From assembly GCA_913047695.1 (NCBI GenBank), contig CAJWUI010000002.1:234794-298793 (forward strand): a stretch of 64,000 nucleotides of DNA. Reading direction: 5' to 3'. Below are positions 42,714 through 52,880 of this stretch, in pieces (position 1 is the stretch's first letter; every line of letters starts with the position of its first letter). Under the pieces are notes generated by a model. The model was given only the letters and a program-made list of their open reading frames with translations, was not told where the DNA came from and ran no database searches. The DNA comes from an uncultured Bacteroidota bacterium. Lineage in GTDB: Bacteria > Bacteroidota > Bacteroidia > Flavobacteriales > Flavobacteriaceae. The translations under genes and the position numbers were made by a program.

Positions 42714-42815
42714 TTATTTGTACACCATTTGTACACACAAAGGACAATTTAAGCTAAATAAGGTCAAATCTTCACCACTTTAAGCCAATGATTTAAAGCT
42801 TAACGAAGTCCACAA
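42714..42815. repeat. 116-bp repeat family, split copy 3
   Basis: 42714-42770 matches the second half of the repeat (ATTTGTACACC at 42716-42726 and ATTTGTACACA at 42727-42737, then AAGCTAAATAAGGTCAAATC). After about 21 bases 42792-42815 matches the first 24 bases (TTAAAGCTTAACGAAGTCCA). The halves are in the order expected if a unit had been excised between two tandem copies. Confidence 0.65.
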
Positions 42816-43035
42816 TTATTTGCCCTAAATTCCAAGATGGGATATAATAAGTTAATGTATTTTGTTCTTTAAGTTTTTTTAATATCCTTTCTTGCAAAAT
42901 ACTCGAGTTTCCTGTAATAATTGTTAAAGAAAAAGATCCTTGTTCTTGTAGATTTTGAAGCTCAGTTTCTACTTTTTCAAGGGCTTCTTTATGACGAATT
43001 CCGTGTAAGTCTATACTAGTAGTAATAACCTTAAT
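42793..43035 (-). pseudogene. Smr-domain protein without a normal start codon
   Basis: An open frame of 80 codons has no ATG, GTG or TTG before the domain. A TAA lies directly upstream of ATT-AAG. It reads IKVITTSIDLHGIRHKEALE, then FSLTIITGNSSILQERILKKL and YYIPSWNLGQIIVDFVKL. LHG and the ITGN loop are hallmarks of the Smr (small MutS-related) nuclease-like domain. Either ATT serves as start, or the 5' end was lost. Its last seven codons (VDFVKL plus stop) are formed by the 116-bp repeat sequence, so the gene has been joined to a repeat. Confidence 0.6.
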
Positions 43036-43057
43036 TTATTTCAAAAGTAGGAATAAA

Positions 43058-44656
43058 TCAATTGTTTATTTTGGAAACATACCTTTTAATATGCATAAGA
43101 TCGAGTGAATCAGAATCTCCGTATTCTTTTCTTAGTTCTCTTAACTTTAGATGAAGGTTATCTTGAATTTTTTTGTACTGAGGATTGCCATATACATTGT
43201 TCATCTCAGATGGATCTTCTTTCAAATCATATAACTCCCACTCGTCAATATCATAATAAAAATGGATTAATTTATATCTTTCAGTCCTTACACCATAATG
43301 TCTTTTGACCATATGAACTGATGGATATTCATAATACGTATAATAGATAGCATCTCTCCATTTAGATTCTTTTTGATTTACAATATTTTTAAATGACATA
43401 CCTTGAAAATCTTTACTTGCAGTTATTCCAGCATAATCAAGAAAAGTGGGAGCAAAATCAAGATTCTGGATCATTTGAGAGATTTTTATACCTGGCTTTA
43501 TTTCCTTTGGATACCTGATCAATAGTGGAGTTCGAAGTGATTCCTCATACATAAATCGTTTATCAAACCAACCATGTTCTCCTAGATAAAAACCTTGATC
43601 AGAGGTGTAAACTACAATTGTATTTTCTGTTAAGCCCTCCCTGTCCAAGTAATCTAATAATTCACCAACACCATCGTCAACCGATTGAATTGTACGGAGA
43701 TAATCTTTGATATACCGATTAAATTTCCAAAGTGCTAAATCCTTTCCAGTTAGCTTTTGTTTTTTCATTTTTTCATTTTTGGGAGTGTAAGCATCAAGCC
43801 AGTCTCTTTTTTGATCACTATTAAATCGTTTTAATTCATTTTCAAAACCTGTGTTTTTACCATATGGATCAATTATCATTTTAAAGTCGTGTCCCCATCT
43901 AGCTTGGCCACCGTTACCGTGAGCAGCTTTAATCTGCTCTTCCGTAGCTGCAATTAGCATTTCTTGTGTTTTTGCAGCAGTACCTCTATTACTATAATCA
44001 TCAAAAAAATTAGCTGGGGGGTTAAAGTCTTTATCATCAAAAAGATTTAAATATTTTTTTTCCGGTTTCCAATTTCTGTGAGGTGCCTTTTGATGGTAAA
44101 GAAGTAAAAAAGGTTTAGTCTTATCGCGTTTCTCACTTAGCCAATTTAGAGCAATTTTTGTTGTAATATTTGTTACATACCCTTCAATTCGCTCTTGAAT
44201 ACCATTAATTATAAAATCAGGATTATAGTAATGTCCCTGACCTGGGAGCACTGCAGAATAGTCAAAACCTTGCGGAAAACCTCTTAGATGAATTTTACCA
44301 ATTAATGCTGTCTGATAACCCACTTCTTGAAGATGTTTAGCAAAATTATCTTGGTCCCAATCAAAGTCTTGGATATTATCAACTTTTCCATTCACAAAGC
44401 TGTGCTTACCAGTTAGCATCACTGCTCTACTTGGCGCACATATAGAGTTTGTTACAAATGCTTTTTGAAATATTGCCCCTTCATTTGCGATACGGTCAAT
44501 GTTGGGTGTATTATTTAAACCATACCCATATGCACTTATGGCTTGATAGGCGTGGTCGTCTGACATAATAAAAACAATATTTGGAGGACTTTTTTTTGGG
44601 CTTGTACAAGAAAATAATATAATTGAAAAAAGAAATAAATAAACTAGTCTTATCAT
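43058..44656 (-). CDS. Sulfatase lipoprotein (family S1, Cys-type)
   Basis: 532 aa. The signal ends in IILFSC. The N-terminal metal site is NIVFIMSDDHAYQA (Asp33, Asp34), and the formylglycine-generating motif CAPSRAVMLTGK has the modifiable Cys73. Further blocks are ALIGKIHLRG, FLLLYHQKAPHRNWKP, IVVYTSDQGFYLGEHGWFDK and RTPLLIRYPKEI. The Cys form needs an anaerobic or aerobic formylglycine maturase encoded elsewhere. Such enzymes remove sulfate esters from algal or host polysaccharides; the substrate is not readable. The ending is an S1-typical YKLIHFYYDIDEWELYDLKEDPSE. Confidence 0.93.
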   Translation of the reverse strand: MIRLVYLFLFSIILFSCTSPKKSPPNIVFIMSDDHAYQAISAYGYGLNNTPNIDRIANEGAIFQKAFVTNSICAPSRAVMLTGKHSFVNGKVDNIQDFDWDQDNFAKHLQEVGYQTALIGKIHLRGFPQGFDYSAVLPGQGHYYNPDFIINGIQERIEGYVTNITTKIALNWLSEKRDKTKPFLLLYHQKAPHRNWKPEKKYLNLFDDKDFNPPANFFDDYSNRGTAAKTQEMLIAATEEQIKAAHGNGGQARWGHDFKMIIDPYGKNTGFENELKRFNSDQKRDWLDAYTPKNEKMKKQKLTGKDLALWKFNRYIKDYLRTIQSVDDGVGELLDYLDREGLTENTIVVYTSDQGFYLGEHGWFDKRFMYEESLRTPLLIRYPKEIKPGIKISQMIQNLDFAPTFLDYAGITASKDFQGMSFKNIVNQKESKWRDAIYYTYYEYPSVHMVKRHYGVRTERYKLIHFYYDIDEWELYDLKEDPSEMNNVYGNPQYKKIQDNLHLKLRELRKEYGDSDSLDLMHIKRYVSKINN

Positions 44657-44709
44657 AAGAGTATCACTATAGATTTATTTTTAAATATACGTATTTAAAA
44701 AAATGAATT

Positions 44710-45597
44710 TTAATATCCAAGCTTTTTAAGTTGTTGATTATTGGAGCGCCAATTTTTAGAAACCTTTACATGTAATTCCAAATAAATTTTCTTATTAAAG
44801 AAATTTTGTAAAGATTTTCTAGCACTAATTCCAACTTGCTTTAATGCATTTCCTTTATGCCCAATAATTATACCTTTTTGAGTTTCTCTTTCAACTAATA
44901 TTACTGAACTAATTTTTATGATTTTAGGACTCTCCTTAAATTCTTCTGTTATTACTTCAACAGAATAAGGTATTTCATTTTTATACCGTTGTAGAATTTG
45001 TTTTCTAATAGATTCATTTACAAAAAAGCGTTCAGGCTTGTCAGTAATTTGATCTTTTGGAAAATAGGCAGGGGAATTTGGAATATATTTTATTATCAAA
45101 TCAAAGACCTCAGTTATAAAAAAACCATTTAACGCTGATATTGGACAAACTTTTGCTGAAGGTAAAACGGATCTCCAATAATTAACTTTTTTCTCAACTA
45201 ATTCTTGAGTTGACATATCAATTTTATTTATAAGTACAAATAAAGTTGATTTGGTTTTTTTTATTCGGTTCAATAACTTTTGATCCTTTAGCTCTTCATC
45301 CTGAGGTGTAACCATATAAATAATGATGTCAGCATCTTTGAGTGCCTCTTTTACAAAATTCATCATAGAGTTTTGCATCTCATAAGATGGTTTTATAACT
45401 CCAGGGGTATCGGAAAAAATTACCTGAAAATTTTGACCATTTACAATTCCCAAAATACGATGTCTTGTAGTTTGTACTTTTGATGTGACAATTGAAATAT
45501 CAGAACCCAAGAGTGCATTCATAAATGTAGATTTCCCTACATTGGGGTTTCCAATTATAGATACAAAACCAGATTTATGATTATTTTTTTTCTCCAA
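44710..45597 (-). CDS. era: GTPase Era
   Basis: 295 aa, starting with TTG at 45597 since no ATG is available. The G domain shows G1 GNPNVGKST (residues 16-24), G3 DTPGV, G4 NKID and SAL. The C-terminal KH domain has IIGHKGNALKQVGISARKSL. Era binds the 3' end of 16S rRNA during 30S maturation and couples ribosome assembly to growth. The length is standard. Confidence 0.95.
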   Translation of the reverse strand: MEKKNNHKSGFVSIIGNPNVGKSTFMNALLGSDISIVTSKVQTTRHRILGIVNGQNFQVIFSDTPGVIKPSYEMQNSMMNFVKEALKDADIIIYMVTPQDEELKDQKLLNRIKKTKSTLFVLINKIDMSTQELVEKKVNYWRSVLPSAKVCPISALNGFFITEVFDLIIKYIPNSPAYFPKDQITDKPERFFVNESIRKQILQRYKNEIPYSVEVITEEFKESPKIIKISSVILVERETQKGIIIGHKGNALKQVGISARKSLQNFFNKKIYLELHVKVSKNWRSNNQQLKKLGY

Positions 45598-45662
45598 ACG
45601 CTGAATAAAAAAGTAAAAGTTAAAGCTAATTGATTGTATTAAATTTAAGGTTAATTATAAAT

Positions 45663-45690
45663 AAAAGACCAGCGACTAACTGGTCTTTTT
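45663..45690 (-). terminator. Intrinsic terminator after the tRNA gene
   Basis: AAAAGACCAG (45663-45672) pairs with CTGGTCTTTT (45680-45689). Read on the minus strand it follows the tRNA 3' end by a few bases and ends in T's, so it terminates the tRNA transcript before era. Confidence 0.8.
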
Positions 45691-45693
45691 AAG

Positions 45694-45765
<72 letters not shown>

Positions 45766-45775
45766 ATGTAGGTTG

Positions 45776-45805
45776 CGAATTTAGTGATTTATAGTGTTTG
45801 TGCAA
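45776..45805 (-). promoter_or_regulatory. Promoter of the initiator tRNA
   Basis: Minus strand TTG (45805-45803), 19-base spacer, TAAATTCG (45783-45776; one mismatch to TAnnTTTG), about 10 bases before the tRNA. Same architecture as the rRNA promoter at 63152-63181. Confidence 0.6.
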
Positions 45806-45869
45806 AATCTTTAATCTTAAATTAAATACTATGGTTGTGAAAATATTATTTTTACAACAAATCAAAATG

Positions 45870-47174
45870 ATGAGTGGAATTGTGGCAATAGTCGGAAGGC
45901 CAAATGTTGGTAAGTCAACTTTTTTTAATAGAATGATTCAAAAAAGAGACGCTATTGTTGATTCACAAAGTGGAGTTACTAGGGACCGCCATTACGGAAA
46001 ATCTGATTGGAATGGTAGAGAATTTACTATAATTGATACCGGTGGATATTTAGAAAATAGTGACGATGTTTTCCAAAAGGAAATAGATAAACAAGTTAGC
46101 TTAGCAGTTGAAGAAGCTGATGTTATTGTGTTTATTGTGGATGTGACTGATGGGGTCACTGGAATGGACCAAAATATTGCAAAACTCTTAAGACGTTCAC
46201 AAAAGCCGGTTTATCTTACAATTAATAAAGTTGACAACACTTCTAGGGCCCAGATGACCTCAGAATTTTATACTCTTGGCTATGAAAATTTTTATTGTAT
46301 CTCTAGCGTTAGTGGAAGTGGAACAGGAGAATTGTTAGACGATTTGATAAGCTGCATGCCTAACGAGGAAAAAAAAATTGAAGATGAGATCCCAAATTTT
46401 GCTGTAGTTGGGAGGCCAAATGCAGGAAAGTCGTCATTTATTAATGCTATTATAGGACAAGAAAGAAACATTGTAACAAAAATCGCGGGAACTACAAGAG
46501 ACAGTATCAATTCAAGATACAAAAAATTTGGATTTGATTTTAATCTAGTTGATACTGCTGGAATAAGAAAAAAAGCAAAGATAAAAGAAGACATTGAGTT
46601 TTATTCAATTATGCGGTCAGTTCGTTCAATTGAGTATGCCGATGTATGCATCTTAATTATTGATGCGACAAGAGGTTTTGACGGTCAGGTTCAGAATATT
46701 TTTTGGTTAATACATCGGAATAATAAAGGCATAATTATTTTGGTAAATAAATGGGACTTACTAAAAAAAAGTAGTAATGTGACAAAGAAATATGAAATTG
46801 AGATTAGAGAGGCTATATCTCCTTTCAAAGACATTCCGATTGTTTTTATTTCATCTTTGAATAAGCAACGTATTTTTAAGGCTGTTTCGACTGCAATAGA
46901 AGTTTTCAATAATAGAAAAAGAAAAATACCAACAAAAACTCTAAATAATGAAATATTACCATTTGTCGAAAAAACTCCACCGCCATCTTCTAAAGGAAAA
47001 TATATTAAGATTAAATTTTGTACTCAATTGCCAACAAATTATCCTCAATTTGTATTTTTTTGCAATCTGCCACAATATATAAAAGACCCGTACAGAAGGT
47101 TTTTAGAAAATAAAATCCGCAGTAAATTTAATTTTCAAGGGGTCCCTATTCAAATATTTTTTAGAAAGAAATGA
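45870..47174 (+). CDS. der: Ribosome biogenesis GTPase Der (EngA)
   Basis: 434 aa from the ATG at 45870 (MSGIVAIVGRPNVGKS), the standard Der start; the frame is open further upstream. It has tandem G domains: first G1 GRPNVGKS, G3 DTGGY, G4 NKVD; second G1 GRPNAGKS, G3 DTAGI, G4 NKWD. The C-terminal KH-like domain (IKIKFCTQLPTNYPQFVFFC) follows. Der assists 50S subunit assembly. It lies divergent to the tRNA/era unit. Confidence 0.95.
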   Translation: MSGIVAIVGRPNVGKSTFFNRMIQKRDAIVDSQSGVTRDRHYGKSDWNGREFTIIDTGGYLENSDDVFQKEIDKQVSLAVEEADVIVFIVDVTDGVTGMDQNIAKLLRRSQKPVYLTINKVDNTSRAQMTSEFYTLGYENFYCISSVSGSGTGELLDDLISCMPNEEKKIEDEIPNFAVVGRPNAGKSSFINAIIGQERNIVTKIAGTTRDSINSRYKKFGFDFNLVDTAGIRKKAKIKEDIEFYSIMRSVRSIEYADVCILIIDATRGFDGQVQNIFWLIHRNNKGIIILVNKWDLLKKSSNVTKKYEIEIREAISPFKDIPIVFISSLNKQRIFKAVSTAIEVFNNRKRKIPTKTLNNEILPFVEKTPPPSSKGKYIKIKFCTQLPTNYPQFVFFCNLPQYIKDPYRRFLENKIRSKFNFQGVPIQIFFRKK

Positions 47175-47178
47175 AAAG

Positions 47179-47505
47179 TTAAAGTTTAATCTTTAATTTT
47201 TCCAATGAGTCTTTTATGCTCTCAAGCTTTGACAGTATAGTCTCTTTTTTATCATCTTTTGGCTTTAGCAATAATTGCTTTTTTGCACCCTCTAATGTCA
47301 TGCCTTTTTCCTTTACAAGATGATGAATATATTGAATCGTTTTTATGTTTTCCTGAGTATATTTTCTAGTACCACTTTGCTTTTTTTTTGGCTTTATCTG
47401 TTCAAATTCTTTTTCCCAAAAGCGAAGTAATGAGGGCTTAACCTGAAATGCTTTTGCTACTTCTCCAATTGAATAATACCTTTTTTCTGGAAGGTCAAAG
47501 TGCAT
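47179..47505 (-). CDS. MerR-family transcriptional regulator
   Basis: 108 aa. It has the helix-turn-helix YYSIGEVAKAFQVKPSLLRFWEKEF and the wing GTRKYTQENIKTIQYIHHLV, then KGMTLEGAKKQLL and a short helical tail. No effector domain is present, as in the short MerR-like regulators found in many Flavobacteriia next to an M23 peptidase. The start is 1 base after the stop of the upstream peptidase gene, so the two are cotranscribed. Confidence 0.85.
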   Translation of the reverse strand: MHFDLPEKRYYSIGEVAKAFQVKPSLLRFWEKEFEQIKPKKKQSGTRKYTQENIKTIQYIHHLVKEKGMTLEGAKKQLLLKPKDDKKETILSKLESIKDSLEKLKIKL

Positions 47506-47506
47506 A

Positions 47507-48484
47507 TTAATCCAAAGATTGGTTTTCTTGTTTTGATTGGCTTAATAAGGCTTCAAATTCTTTTGGAGAAAGATTCCCATAATAAAAATTTAATGGGTTG
47601 ATTTTCTTTTTGTCTTTTAAAATCTCATAATGTAAGTGAGGTCCTGCTGATCTTCCAGTATTTCCTACGTATCCAATAATATCACCTCGCTTTACCTTCT
47701 GTCCTCTTCTGACATTATATTTGGATAGATGTGCATAAAGGCTCACATATCCAAATCCATGATCTATACGTATATGTTTGCCATAACCAGATGAGCGATT
47801 GTCTGCACGCTTTACAATTCCATTACCTGTAGCATAGACAGGAGTTCCTCTTTTCGCAGTGAAATCCATCCCGTAATGAAATCGACGTTTTTTTGTAAAA
47901 GGATCAATTCTATAACCAAACCCCGAAGCAACTCTTGTAAGATCTTTATTTTTTATTGGTTGGATTGTTGGGATTGCCGCAATTAGTTCAGATTTGTTTG
48001 CAGCAAGTCTTTCGATTTCATCTAAGGATCTTGATTGAACAACCGTTTGTTTGGTAAGTATATCTAGTCTTTTTGTAGTGTTTACAATAAGCTCAGAATT
48101 GTCATAACCTTCTAAATCTCTGTATCTGTTAACTCCACCAAAACCAGCGTACCTTTGCTCAATAGGTATAGGGCTTGCTTCAAAATAAACACGATATAAA
48201 TTATTATCTCTTTCTTCTACATTGGCGACTACTGATTCTAGCTGTGATAGTTTTTTATTTAAGATATCAAATTGTAATTCATAATTTTGAATTGTTCTTA
48301 TTTGTGCAACCTCAGAAGGGGTATTTAAAATATCAGAGTTGAGTAAAATTAAAAGACAAATAAGGCCAAAAGAGAATGATGATAAAACAAAAAGTAAAAA
48401 ATTTATTATGCGGTTTGTGTTAGTTGCCTTAATTGGACGGTAAGAAAGTGTCTCGGCATCAAAATAGTATTTAACTTTACTCAT
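47507..48484 (-). CDS. M23-family peptidoglycan endopeptidase
   Basis: 325 aa. There is a cytoplasmic N-tail (YRPIKATNTN), one transmembrane helix (about residues 25-48), a coiled-coil region, then a LytM/M23 domain. Zn ligands: HYGMD (His and Asp), YAHLS, and HLH in GPHLHYEIL; all are present, so the enzyme should be active. M23 enzymes cut peptidoglycan crosslinks during growth and division. It is the first gene of the operon with the MerR regulator and divergent to alaS. Confidence 0.9.
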   Translation of the reverse strand: MSKVKYYFDAETLSYRPIKATNTNRIINFLLFVLSSFSFGLICLLILLNSDILNTPSEVAQIRTIQNYELQFDILNKKLSQLESVVANVEERDNNLYRVYFEASPIPIEQRYAGFGGVNRYRDLEGYDNSELIVNTTKRLDILTKQTVVQSRSLDEIERLAANKSELIAAIPTIQPIKNKDLTRVASGFGYRIDPFTKKRRFHYGMDFTAKRGTPVYATGNGIVKRADNRSSGYGKHIRIDHGFGYVSLYAHLSKYNVRRGQKVKRGDIIGYVGNTGRSAGPHLHYEILKDKKKINPLNFYYGNLSPKEFEALLSQSKQENQSLD

Positions 48485-48577
48485 AAAGTTTTGTAAATTT
48501 TCGTTTCTTTTGCATCAAAATAACAATTCGCTAAAGATACAAAATTTGGGAAAATTTATCGTTTCTAAGTATTAAAG

Positions 48578-48585
48578 TAAATTTG
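48578..48585 (+). promoter_or_regulatory. -7 box (TAAATTTG) for alaS
   Basis: Exact TAnnTTTG match 33 bases before the alaS ATG; the -33 element is not well conserved. Confidence 0.4.
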
Positions 48586-48618
48586 GAAACATATTAAAAC
48601 AAAAAAACTTCTAATTGA

Positions 48619-51240
48619 ATGAAATCATCTCTTATAAGGAAACAGTTTTTAGATTTTTTTGAATCAAAAGCACACGAAATAGTAACATCGGCACCGATGG
48701 TTATCAAAAATGACCCAAGTTTGATGTTCACAAATGCTGGGATGAATCAGTTTAAAGAGTTTTTTTTGGGTTACACTGAGCCCACCTCAAAAAGAATTAC
48801 TGATACCCAGAAATGCTTAAGAGTTTCAGGTAAACACAATGATTTAGAAGAGGTAGGTATTGACACATATCATCATACTTTTTTTGAAATGTTAGGCAAT
48901 TGGAGTTTTGGAGATTATTTCAAAAAAGAAGCAATAGAATGGGCTTGGGAATTATTGATCGATGTTTACAAGATTGATCCAGATAGACTATACGTAACAA
49001 TTTTTGAAGGTTCTGCGGAAGAAAAATTGGAAAAAGACACTGAGGCTTATAACCTTTGGAAGGTTATTCTTCCCGAAGACAGAATTTTACTTGGCAGTAA
49101 AAAAGAAAATTTTTGGGAAATGGGGGATCAAGGACCTTGTGGGCCATGTTCGGAGATCCATATTGATACTCGACCTAAAACAGAATGGAATAAAACACAA
49201 GGTTCTGAATTAGTGAATAAAAATCACCCTCAGGTAATTGAGTTGTGGAATCTAGTTTTTATAGAGTTTAATAGAAATGCAAATGGAGTGCTTGAAAAAT
49301 TACCAAAAAAACATATCGACACCGGAATGGGGTTTGAAAGATTATGCATGGTTTTACAGGGTAAAACTTCAAATTATGACACTGATATTTTTACTCCCAT
49401 AATTAATGAAATCGAAAAAATAACAAAAAATAATTATGGTGTCTCACAGCAAGTTGATATAGCTATACGTGTTATTGCAGATCACATAAGAACCGTTTTT
49501 TTTGCTATCGCAGATGGTCAACTTCCAAGTAATGTTGGCGCGGGTTACGTAATAAGAAGAATTTTAAGAAGAGCTATTCGATATGGTTTTACTTTTTTAG
49601 ATCAGAAAAAGCCCTTTATATATTTATTAGTTGAGATTATAACTAAACAATTAGAAGATATATTCCCTGAGTTGAATAGAGAAAAACAACTCGCATTTAA
49701 TGTAATAATGGAAGAAGAAAAATCTTTCCTTAAAACATTGGAGCAAGGACTCGTTCTTTTAGAAAATGTTATAGGAAATTTAAATGATAAAAAGATTCCA
49801 GGCGAAAGGGTTTTTGAGCTTTATGACACATTTGGTTTCCCATTTGATTTGACTTCTCTTATTGCAAATGAAAGAGGATTAGATATTGATAAAGACGGAT
49901 TTGAAAAAGCAATGGAGAGACAAAAATCAAGGTCCAGAGGTGCTAGTTTCTCAACGATTGGAGATTGGTTTATTATAAACGATTCTGAAACGACAGAATT
50001 TATGGGATATGACAAGTTAGATTCAAAAATAATGATCACTCGACATAGAAAAATGAATACTAAAAAAGACGGAGACTTCTACCAGCTAACTTTTGATAAA
50101 ACCCCTTTTTATCCGGAAGGTGGTGGCCAAATTGGAGATCAAGGATATTTAGAATCTGAAAATGGAGAAACTTTTAATATCATAGACACGAAAAAAGAAA
50201 ATAATCTTATCATCCACCATTGTAAAAGTCTTCCAAAAAAAATAGATATCAACCTTAGAGCTGTCGTTGATTTTGAATTTCGCCAAAATATTTCATCTAA
50301 TCATTCGGCCACCCATCTTTTACACCAGGCTTTGAGATCTATTCTGGGAAATCATGTCGAACAAAAAGGATCAATGGTTCACCCAAAAATGTTCCGTTTT
50401 GATTTTTCTCATTTTTCAAAGGTTAATAAAGAAGAGCTTAAAAATATTGAGGAATTTGTTAATCAAAGAATTTTAAAAAAAATTCCTCTTGAAGAACAAA
50501 GAGAAGTACCCTATGATAAAGCAATAGAAGAAGGAGCAATTGCACTTTTTGGAGAAAAGTATGGAAAAAGTGTACGTACAATAAGATTTTCTGAATCAAT
50601 AGAACTCTGCGGAGGGACTCATGTAAGAAACACTTCGGATATTTGGTATTTTAAAATTATATCAGAAAGCGCAGTCGCTTCTGGTGTAAGGAGAATTGAA
50701 GCAATTACTGGTGAAGCAGTCAAAAGTTATTTTAAAAAGCAAACGCAAACTTTAGAAAGAATTAATACAATTTTAAAACATTCACAGGATCCATTAAATA
50801 CAATCCAAAATCTTCAAAAAGAAAATGCATTTCTAAAAAAAGAAATCCATGCACTTTCAAAATTAAAATTACAAACATTAAAAAACAAGTTAATTAATGA
50901 GATCACAACTATTTCTGGTATTAATTTTTTATCTAAAGAAATTGAAATAGATGCTCAAGGCATGAAAGATTTAAGTTTTGAGATCGGTAAAGATTTTGAT
51001 AAAATTATTTTAGTATTTGGTTCTCGGAAAACTGGTAAGCCATTGATTAGTTGTTATATATCCAAAATATTAGTAAATCAAGAGGGCAGAAATGCAGCTC
51101 AGACAGTAAATTACTTAGGTAAATACATTGGTGGTGGTGGCGGTGGCCAGTCTTTTTATGCTACAGCTGGAGGAAAGGAAACTGAGGGTTTAGCTTTAGC
51201 TTTGGACAAAGCGGAGAAGATTTTATTTTCAGATAATTAA
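48619..51240 (+). CDS. alaS: Alanyl-tRNA synthetase
   Basis: 873 aa, full length. The class II catalytic core starts [17 protein letters not shown] and [21 protein letters not shown], with [15 protein letters not shown] and [16 protein letters not shown]. The editing domain holds the zinc motif [11 protein letters not shown] plus CGGTHVRNT. The C-terminal glycine-rich domain ([15 protein letters not shown]) is complete. It charges tRNA-Ala and clears Ser/Gly mischarging. Its 3' end overlaps the convergent DUF4136 gene by 4 bases. Confidence 0.97.
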   Translation: MKSSLIRKQFLDFFESKAHEIVTSAPMVIKNDPSLMFTNAGMNQFKEFFLGYTEPTSKRITDTQKCLRVSGKHNDLEEVGIDTYHHTFFEMLGNWSFGDYFKKEAIEWAWELLIDVYKIDPDRLYVTIFEGSAEEKLEKDTEAYNLWKVILPEDRILLGSKKENFWEMGDQGPCGPCSEIHIDTRPKTEWNKTQGSELVNKNHPQVIELWNLVFIEFNRNANGVLEKLPKKHIDTGMGFERLCMVLQGKTSNYDTDIFTPIINEIEKITKNNYGVSQQVDIAIRVIADHIRTVFFAIADGQLPSNVGAGYVIRRILRRAIRYGFTFLDQKKPFIYLLVEIITKQLEDIFPELNREKQLAFNVIMEEEKSFLKTLEQGLVLLENVIGNLNDKKIPGERVFELYDTFGFPFDLTSLIANERGLDIDKDGFEKAMERQKSRSRGASFSTIGDWFIINDSETTEFMGYDKLDSKIMITRHRKMNTKKDGDFYQLTFDKTPFYPEGGGQIGDQGYLESENGETFNIIDTKKENNLIIHHCKSLPKKIDINLRAVVDFEFRQNISSNHSATHLLHQALRSILGNHVEQKGSMVHPKMFRFDFSHFSKVNKEELKNIEEFVNQRILKKIPLEEQREVPYDKAIEEGAIALFGEKYGKSVRTIRFSESIELCGGTHVRNTSDIWYFKIISESAVASGVRRIEAITGEAVKSYFKKQTQTLERINTILKHSQDPLNTIQNLQKENAFLKKEIHALSKLKLQTLKNKLINEITTISGINFLSKEIEIDAQGMKDLSFEIGKDFDKIILVFGSRKTGKPLISCYISKILVNQEGRNAAQTVNYLGKYIGGGGGGQSFYATAGGKETEGLALALDKAEKILFSDN

Positions 51241-51773
51241 TCTATTTCTGGGGGATAGCTTCCAACTATTTCTTTTACAAACATGGATATACGTTCATTC
51301 CTGTTTTTTATATTTTCATCAATTCCACCTCTTCCTTTTCCTTGCCAAACGAGTTGTCTTGTGGTTGCATCAATTATATTAACATAAAGAGTGCCTTCTG
51401 TCTTTGTACTTATTGTATTGAATCCATTAGGGCCCCATAACCAAGGATTAAATCCCCAGCCCCAGCCCCAGCCCCAGCTAAAATTATTAAAATTATTAAC
51501 ATATATTTTATCTTTGGCTTTAGTGGTAAATCCAATCAGAAGGTCAGGAGTTTCAGATTTTGATAAACCCTTTAGACTCATTTCATAATCGAGCGCTTTT
51601 AGGATCCTTCGTTTATCAAGATCTGAAATATCAACTCTGTCAATTTCGGGTTTAAAATAAGCAAAGGTTTTGTAATTTGAGAAATCAACGTTATTATCAA
51701 AATCCGAGTATACCCTAATGGATGAACAGCTGCTTAAAATTAAAAATAATGACAACAAAAAAACTTTGTTCAC
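51237..51773 (-). CDS. DUF4136 lipoprotein
   Basis: 178 aa with GTG start at 51773. The lipobox is LFLILSSC. The domain begins [20 protein letters not shown] and ends [24 protein letters not shown], the DUF4136 pattern. The middle holds a Trp-Gly run ([12 protein letters not shown]), a low-complexity stretch commonly seen in this family. Function unknown; likely an outer-membrane-anchored protein. Confidence 0.85.
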   Translation of the reverse strand: MNKVFLLSLFLILSSCSSIRVYSDFDNNVDFSNYKTFAYFKPEIDRVDISDLDKRRILKALDYEMSLKGLSKSETPDLLIGFTTKAKDKIYVNNFNNFSWGWGWGWGFNPWLWGPNGFNTISTKTEGTLYVNIIDATTRQLVWQGKGRGGIDENIKNRNERISMFVKEIVGSYPPEID

Positions 51774-51950
51774 TTAGATAATTTTTTCTAATATAATTCA
51801 AAAATAATGCCGAAAAAAATTTTTTTTCAAACTAAACATTTCAGTTTAAAAATTTGTTTCAATCAAAATCTGAATTTTAATTTGCATACTCAGTTAATTT
51901 TATCATCCTTGGTTTTATTTTAAATCATCTCATTTTATGGATTATTAAAA

Positions 51951-52880
51951 ATGGATTTATTTAATGAAAATAATAAAACACCAAATCAATTTCTAGGAGT
52001 TATAAATGGTTGTAGTCTTTTCTTAAAAAGAGAAGATTTATTACATCCAATTGTTTCTGGGAATAAGTTTAGAAAATTAAAATATATTTTAAAAAAAACC
52101 ATTTCTAATAAAATTCCTGTCATCGCTACTTTTGGAGGTGCATTTTCAAACCATTTAACTGCAACGGCAGCAGCAGGGAAAATGTTAGGATTAAAAACTA
52201 TTGGATTTGTTCGTGGTGAAGAGTGGAAAAATAAAATAATGAAAAGTAGCACTTTGTCTTTCTGTCATTCTCAGGGTATGAAATTAGTTTGTCTGTCAAG
52301 GAAAGCCTATTCTAAAAAAGAATCTTCTTTTGAAGTAATTCAAACATTGAGAAAGTTTCCAAAATTCAGATTGATACCAGAAGGTGGCACTGAACCATTA
52401 GGGGTTAAAGGTTGTTCGGAGATCCTTAATTCTAAAGACTTAGAATTTGATATCATTTGTTCAAGTTTGGGTTCTGGAGGAACTGTAGCAGGATTAATTA
52501 ATGGTTCTTCGAATGATCAAAAAATATTAGGTTTTAATGCTTTAATTAACCCTTTAATATCTGAAGTTATTTGTACTTACACTACAAAAAATAATTGGGA
52601 AATAAATTCGGATTATACTTTTGGAGGTTTCGCAAAGACAACGACAAAACTTATTGAATTTATGAATTCATTCTATGACAAATATCGAATTCCATTGGAT
52701 CCAATTTACACAGGCAAGATGCTTTTTGCTATTTTTGAATTGATTAAGAAAAATAAATGGAAGCGAGGCTCAAAAATTTTAGCAATTCATACTGGTGGTC
52801 TTCAAGGAATTGCATCAATAAATTCCAAATTAAAGAACAAGCACCTGCAAACTCTTTCATATTCAAAGTATTTTTTTTAA
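51951..52880 (+). CDS. D-cysteine desulfhydrase/ACC deaminase-like PLP enzyme
   Basis: 309 aa fold-type II enzyme. It has FLKREDLLHPIVSGNKFRKLKYIL with the PLP lysine Lys39, FGGAFSNHLTATAAAGKMLGL, SSLGSGGTVAGL (phosphate loop) and IHTGGLQGI near the C-terminus. This matches D-cysteine desulfhydrase/1-aminocyclopropane-1-carboxylate deaminase relatives. The substrate is not resolved. The next gene begins inside its 3' end, so they form an operon. Confidence 0.85.
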   Translation: MDLFNENNKTPNQFLGVINGCSLFLKREDLLHPIVSGNKFRKLKYILKKTISNKIPVIATFGGAFSNHLTATAAAGKMLGLKTIGFVRGEEWKNKIMKSSTLSFCHSQGMKLVCLSRKAYSKKESSFEVIQTLRKFPKFRLIPEGGTEPLGVKGCSEILNSKDLEFDIICSSLGSGGTVAGLINGSSNDQKILGFNALINPLISEVICTYTTKNNWEINSDYTFGGFAKTTTKLIEFMNSFYDKYRIPLDPIYTGKMLFAIFELIKKNKWKRGSKILAIHTGGLQGIASINSKLKNKHLQTLSYSKYFF

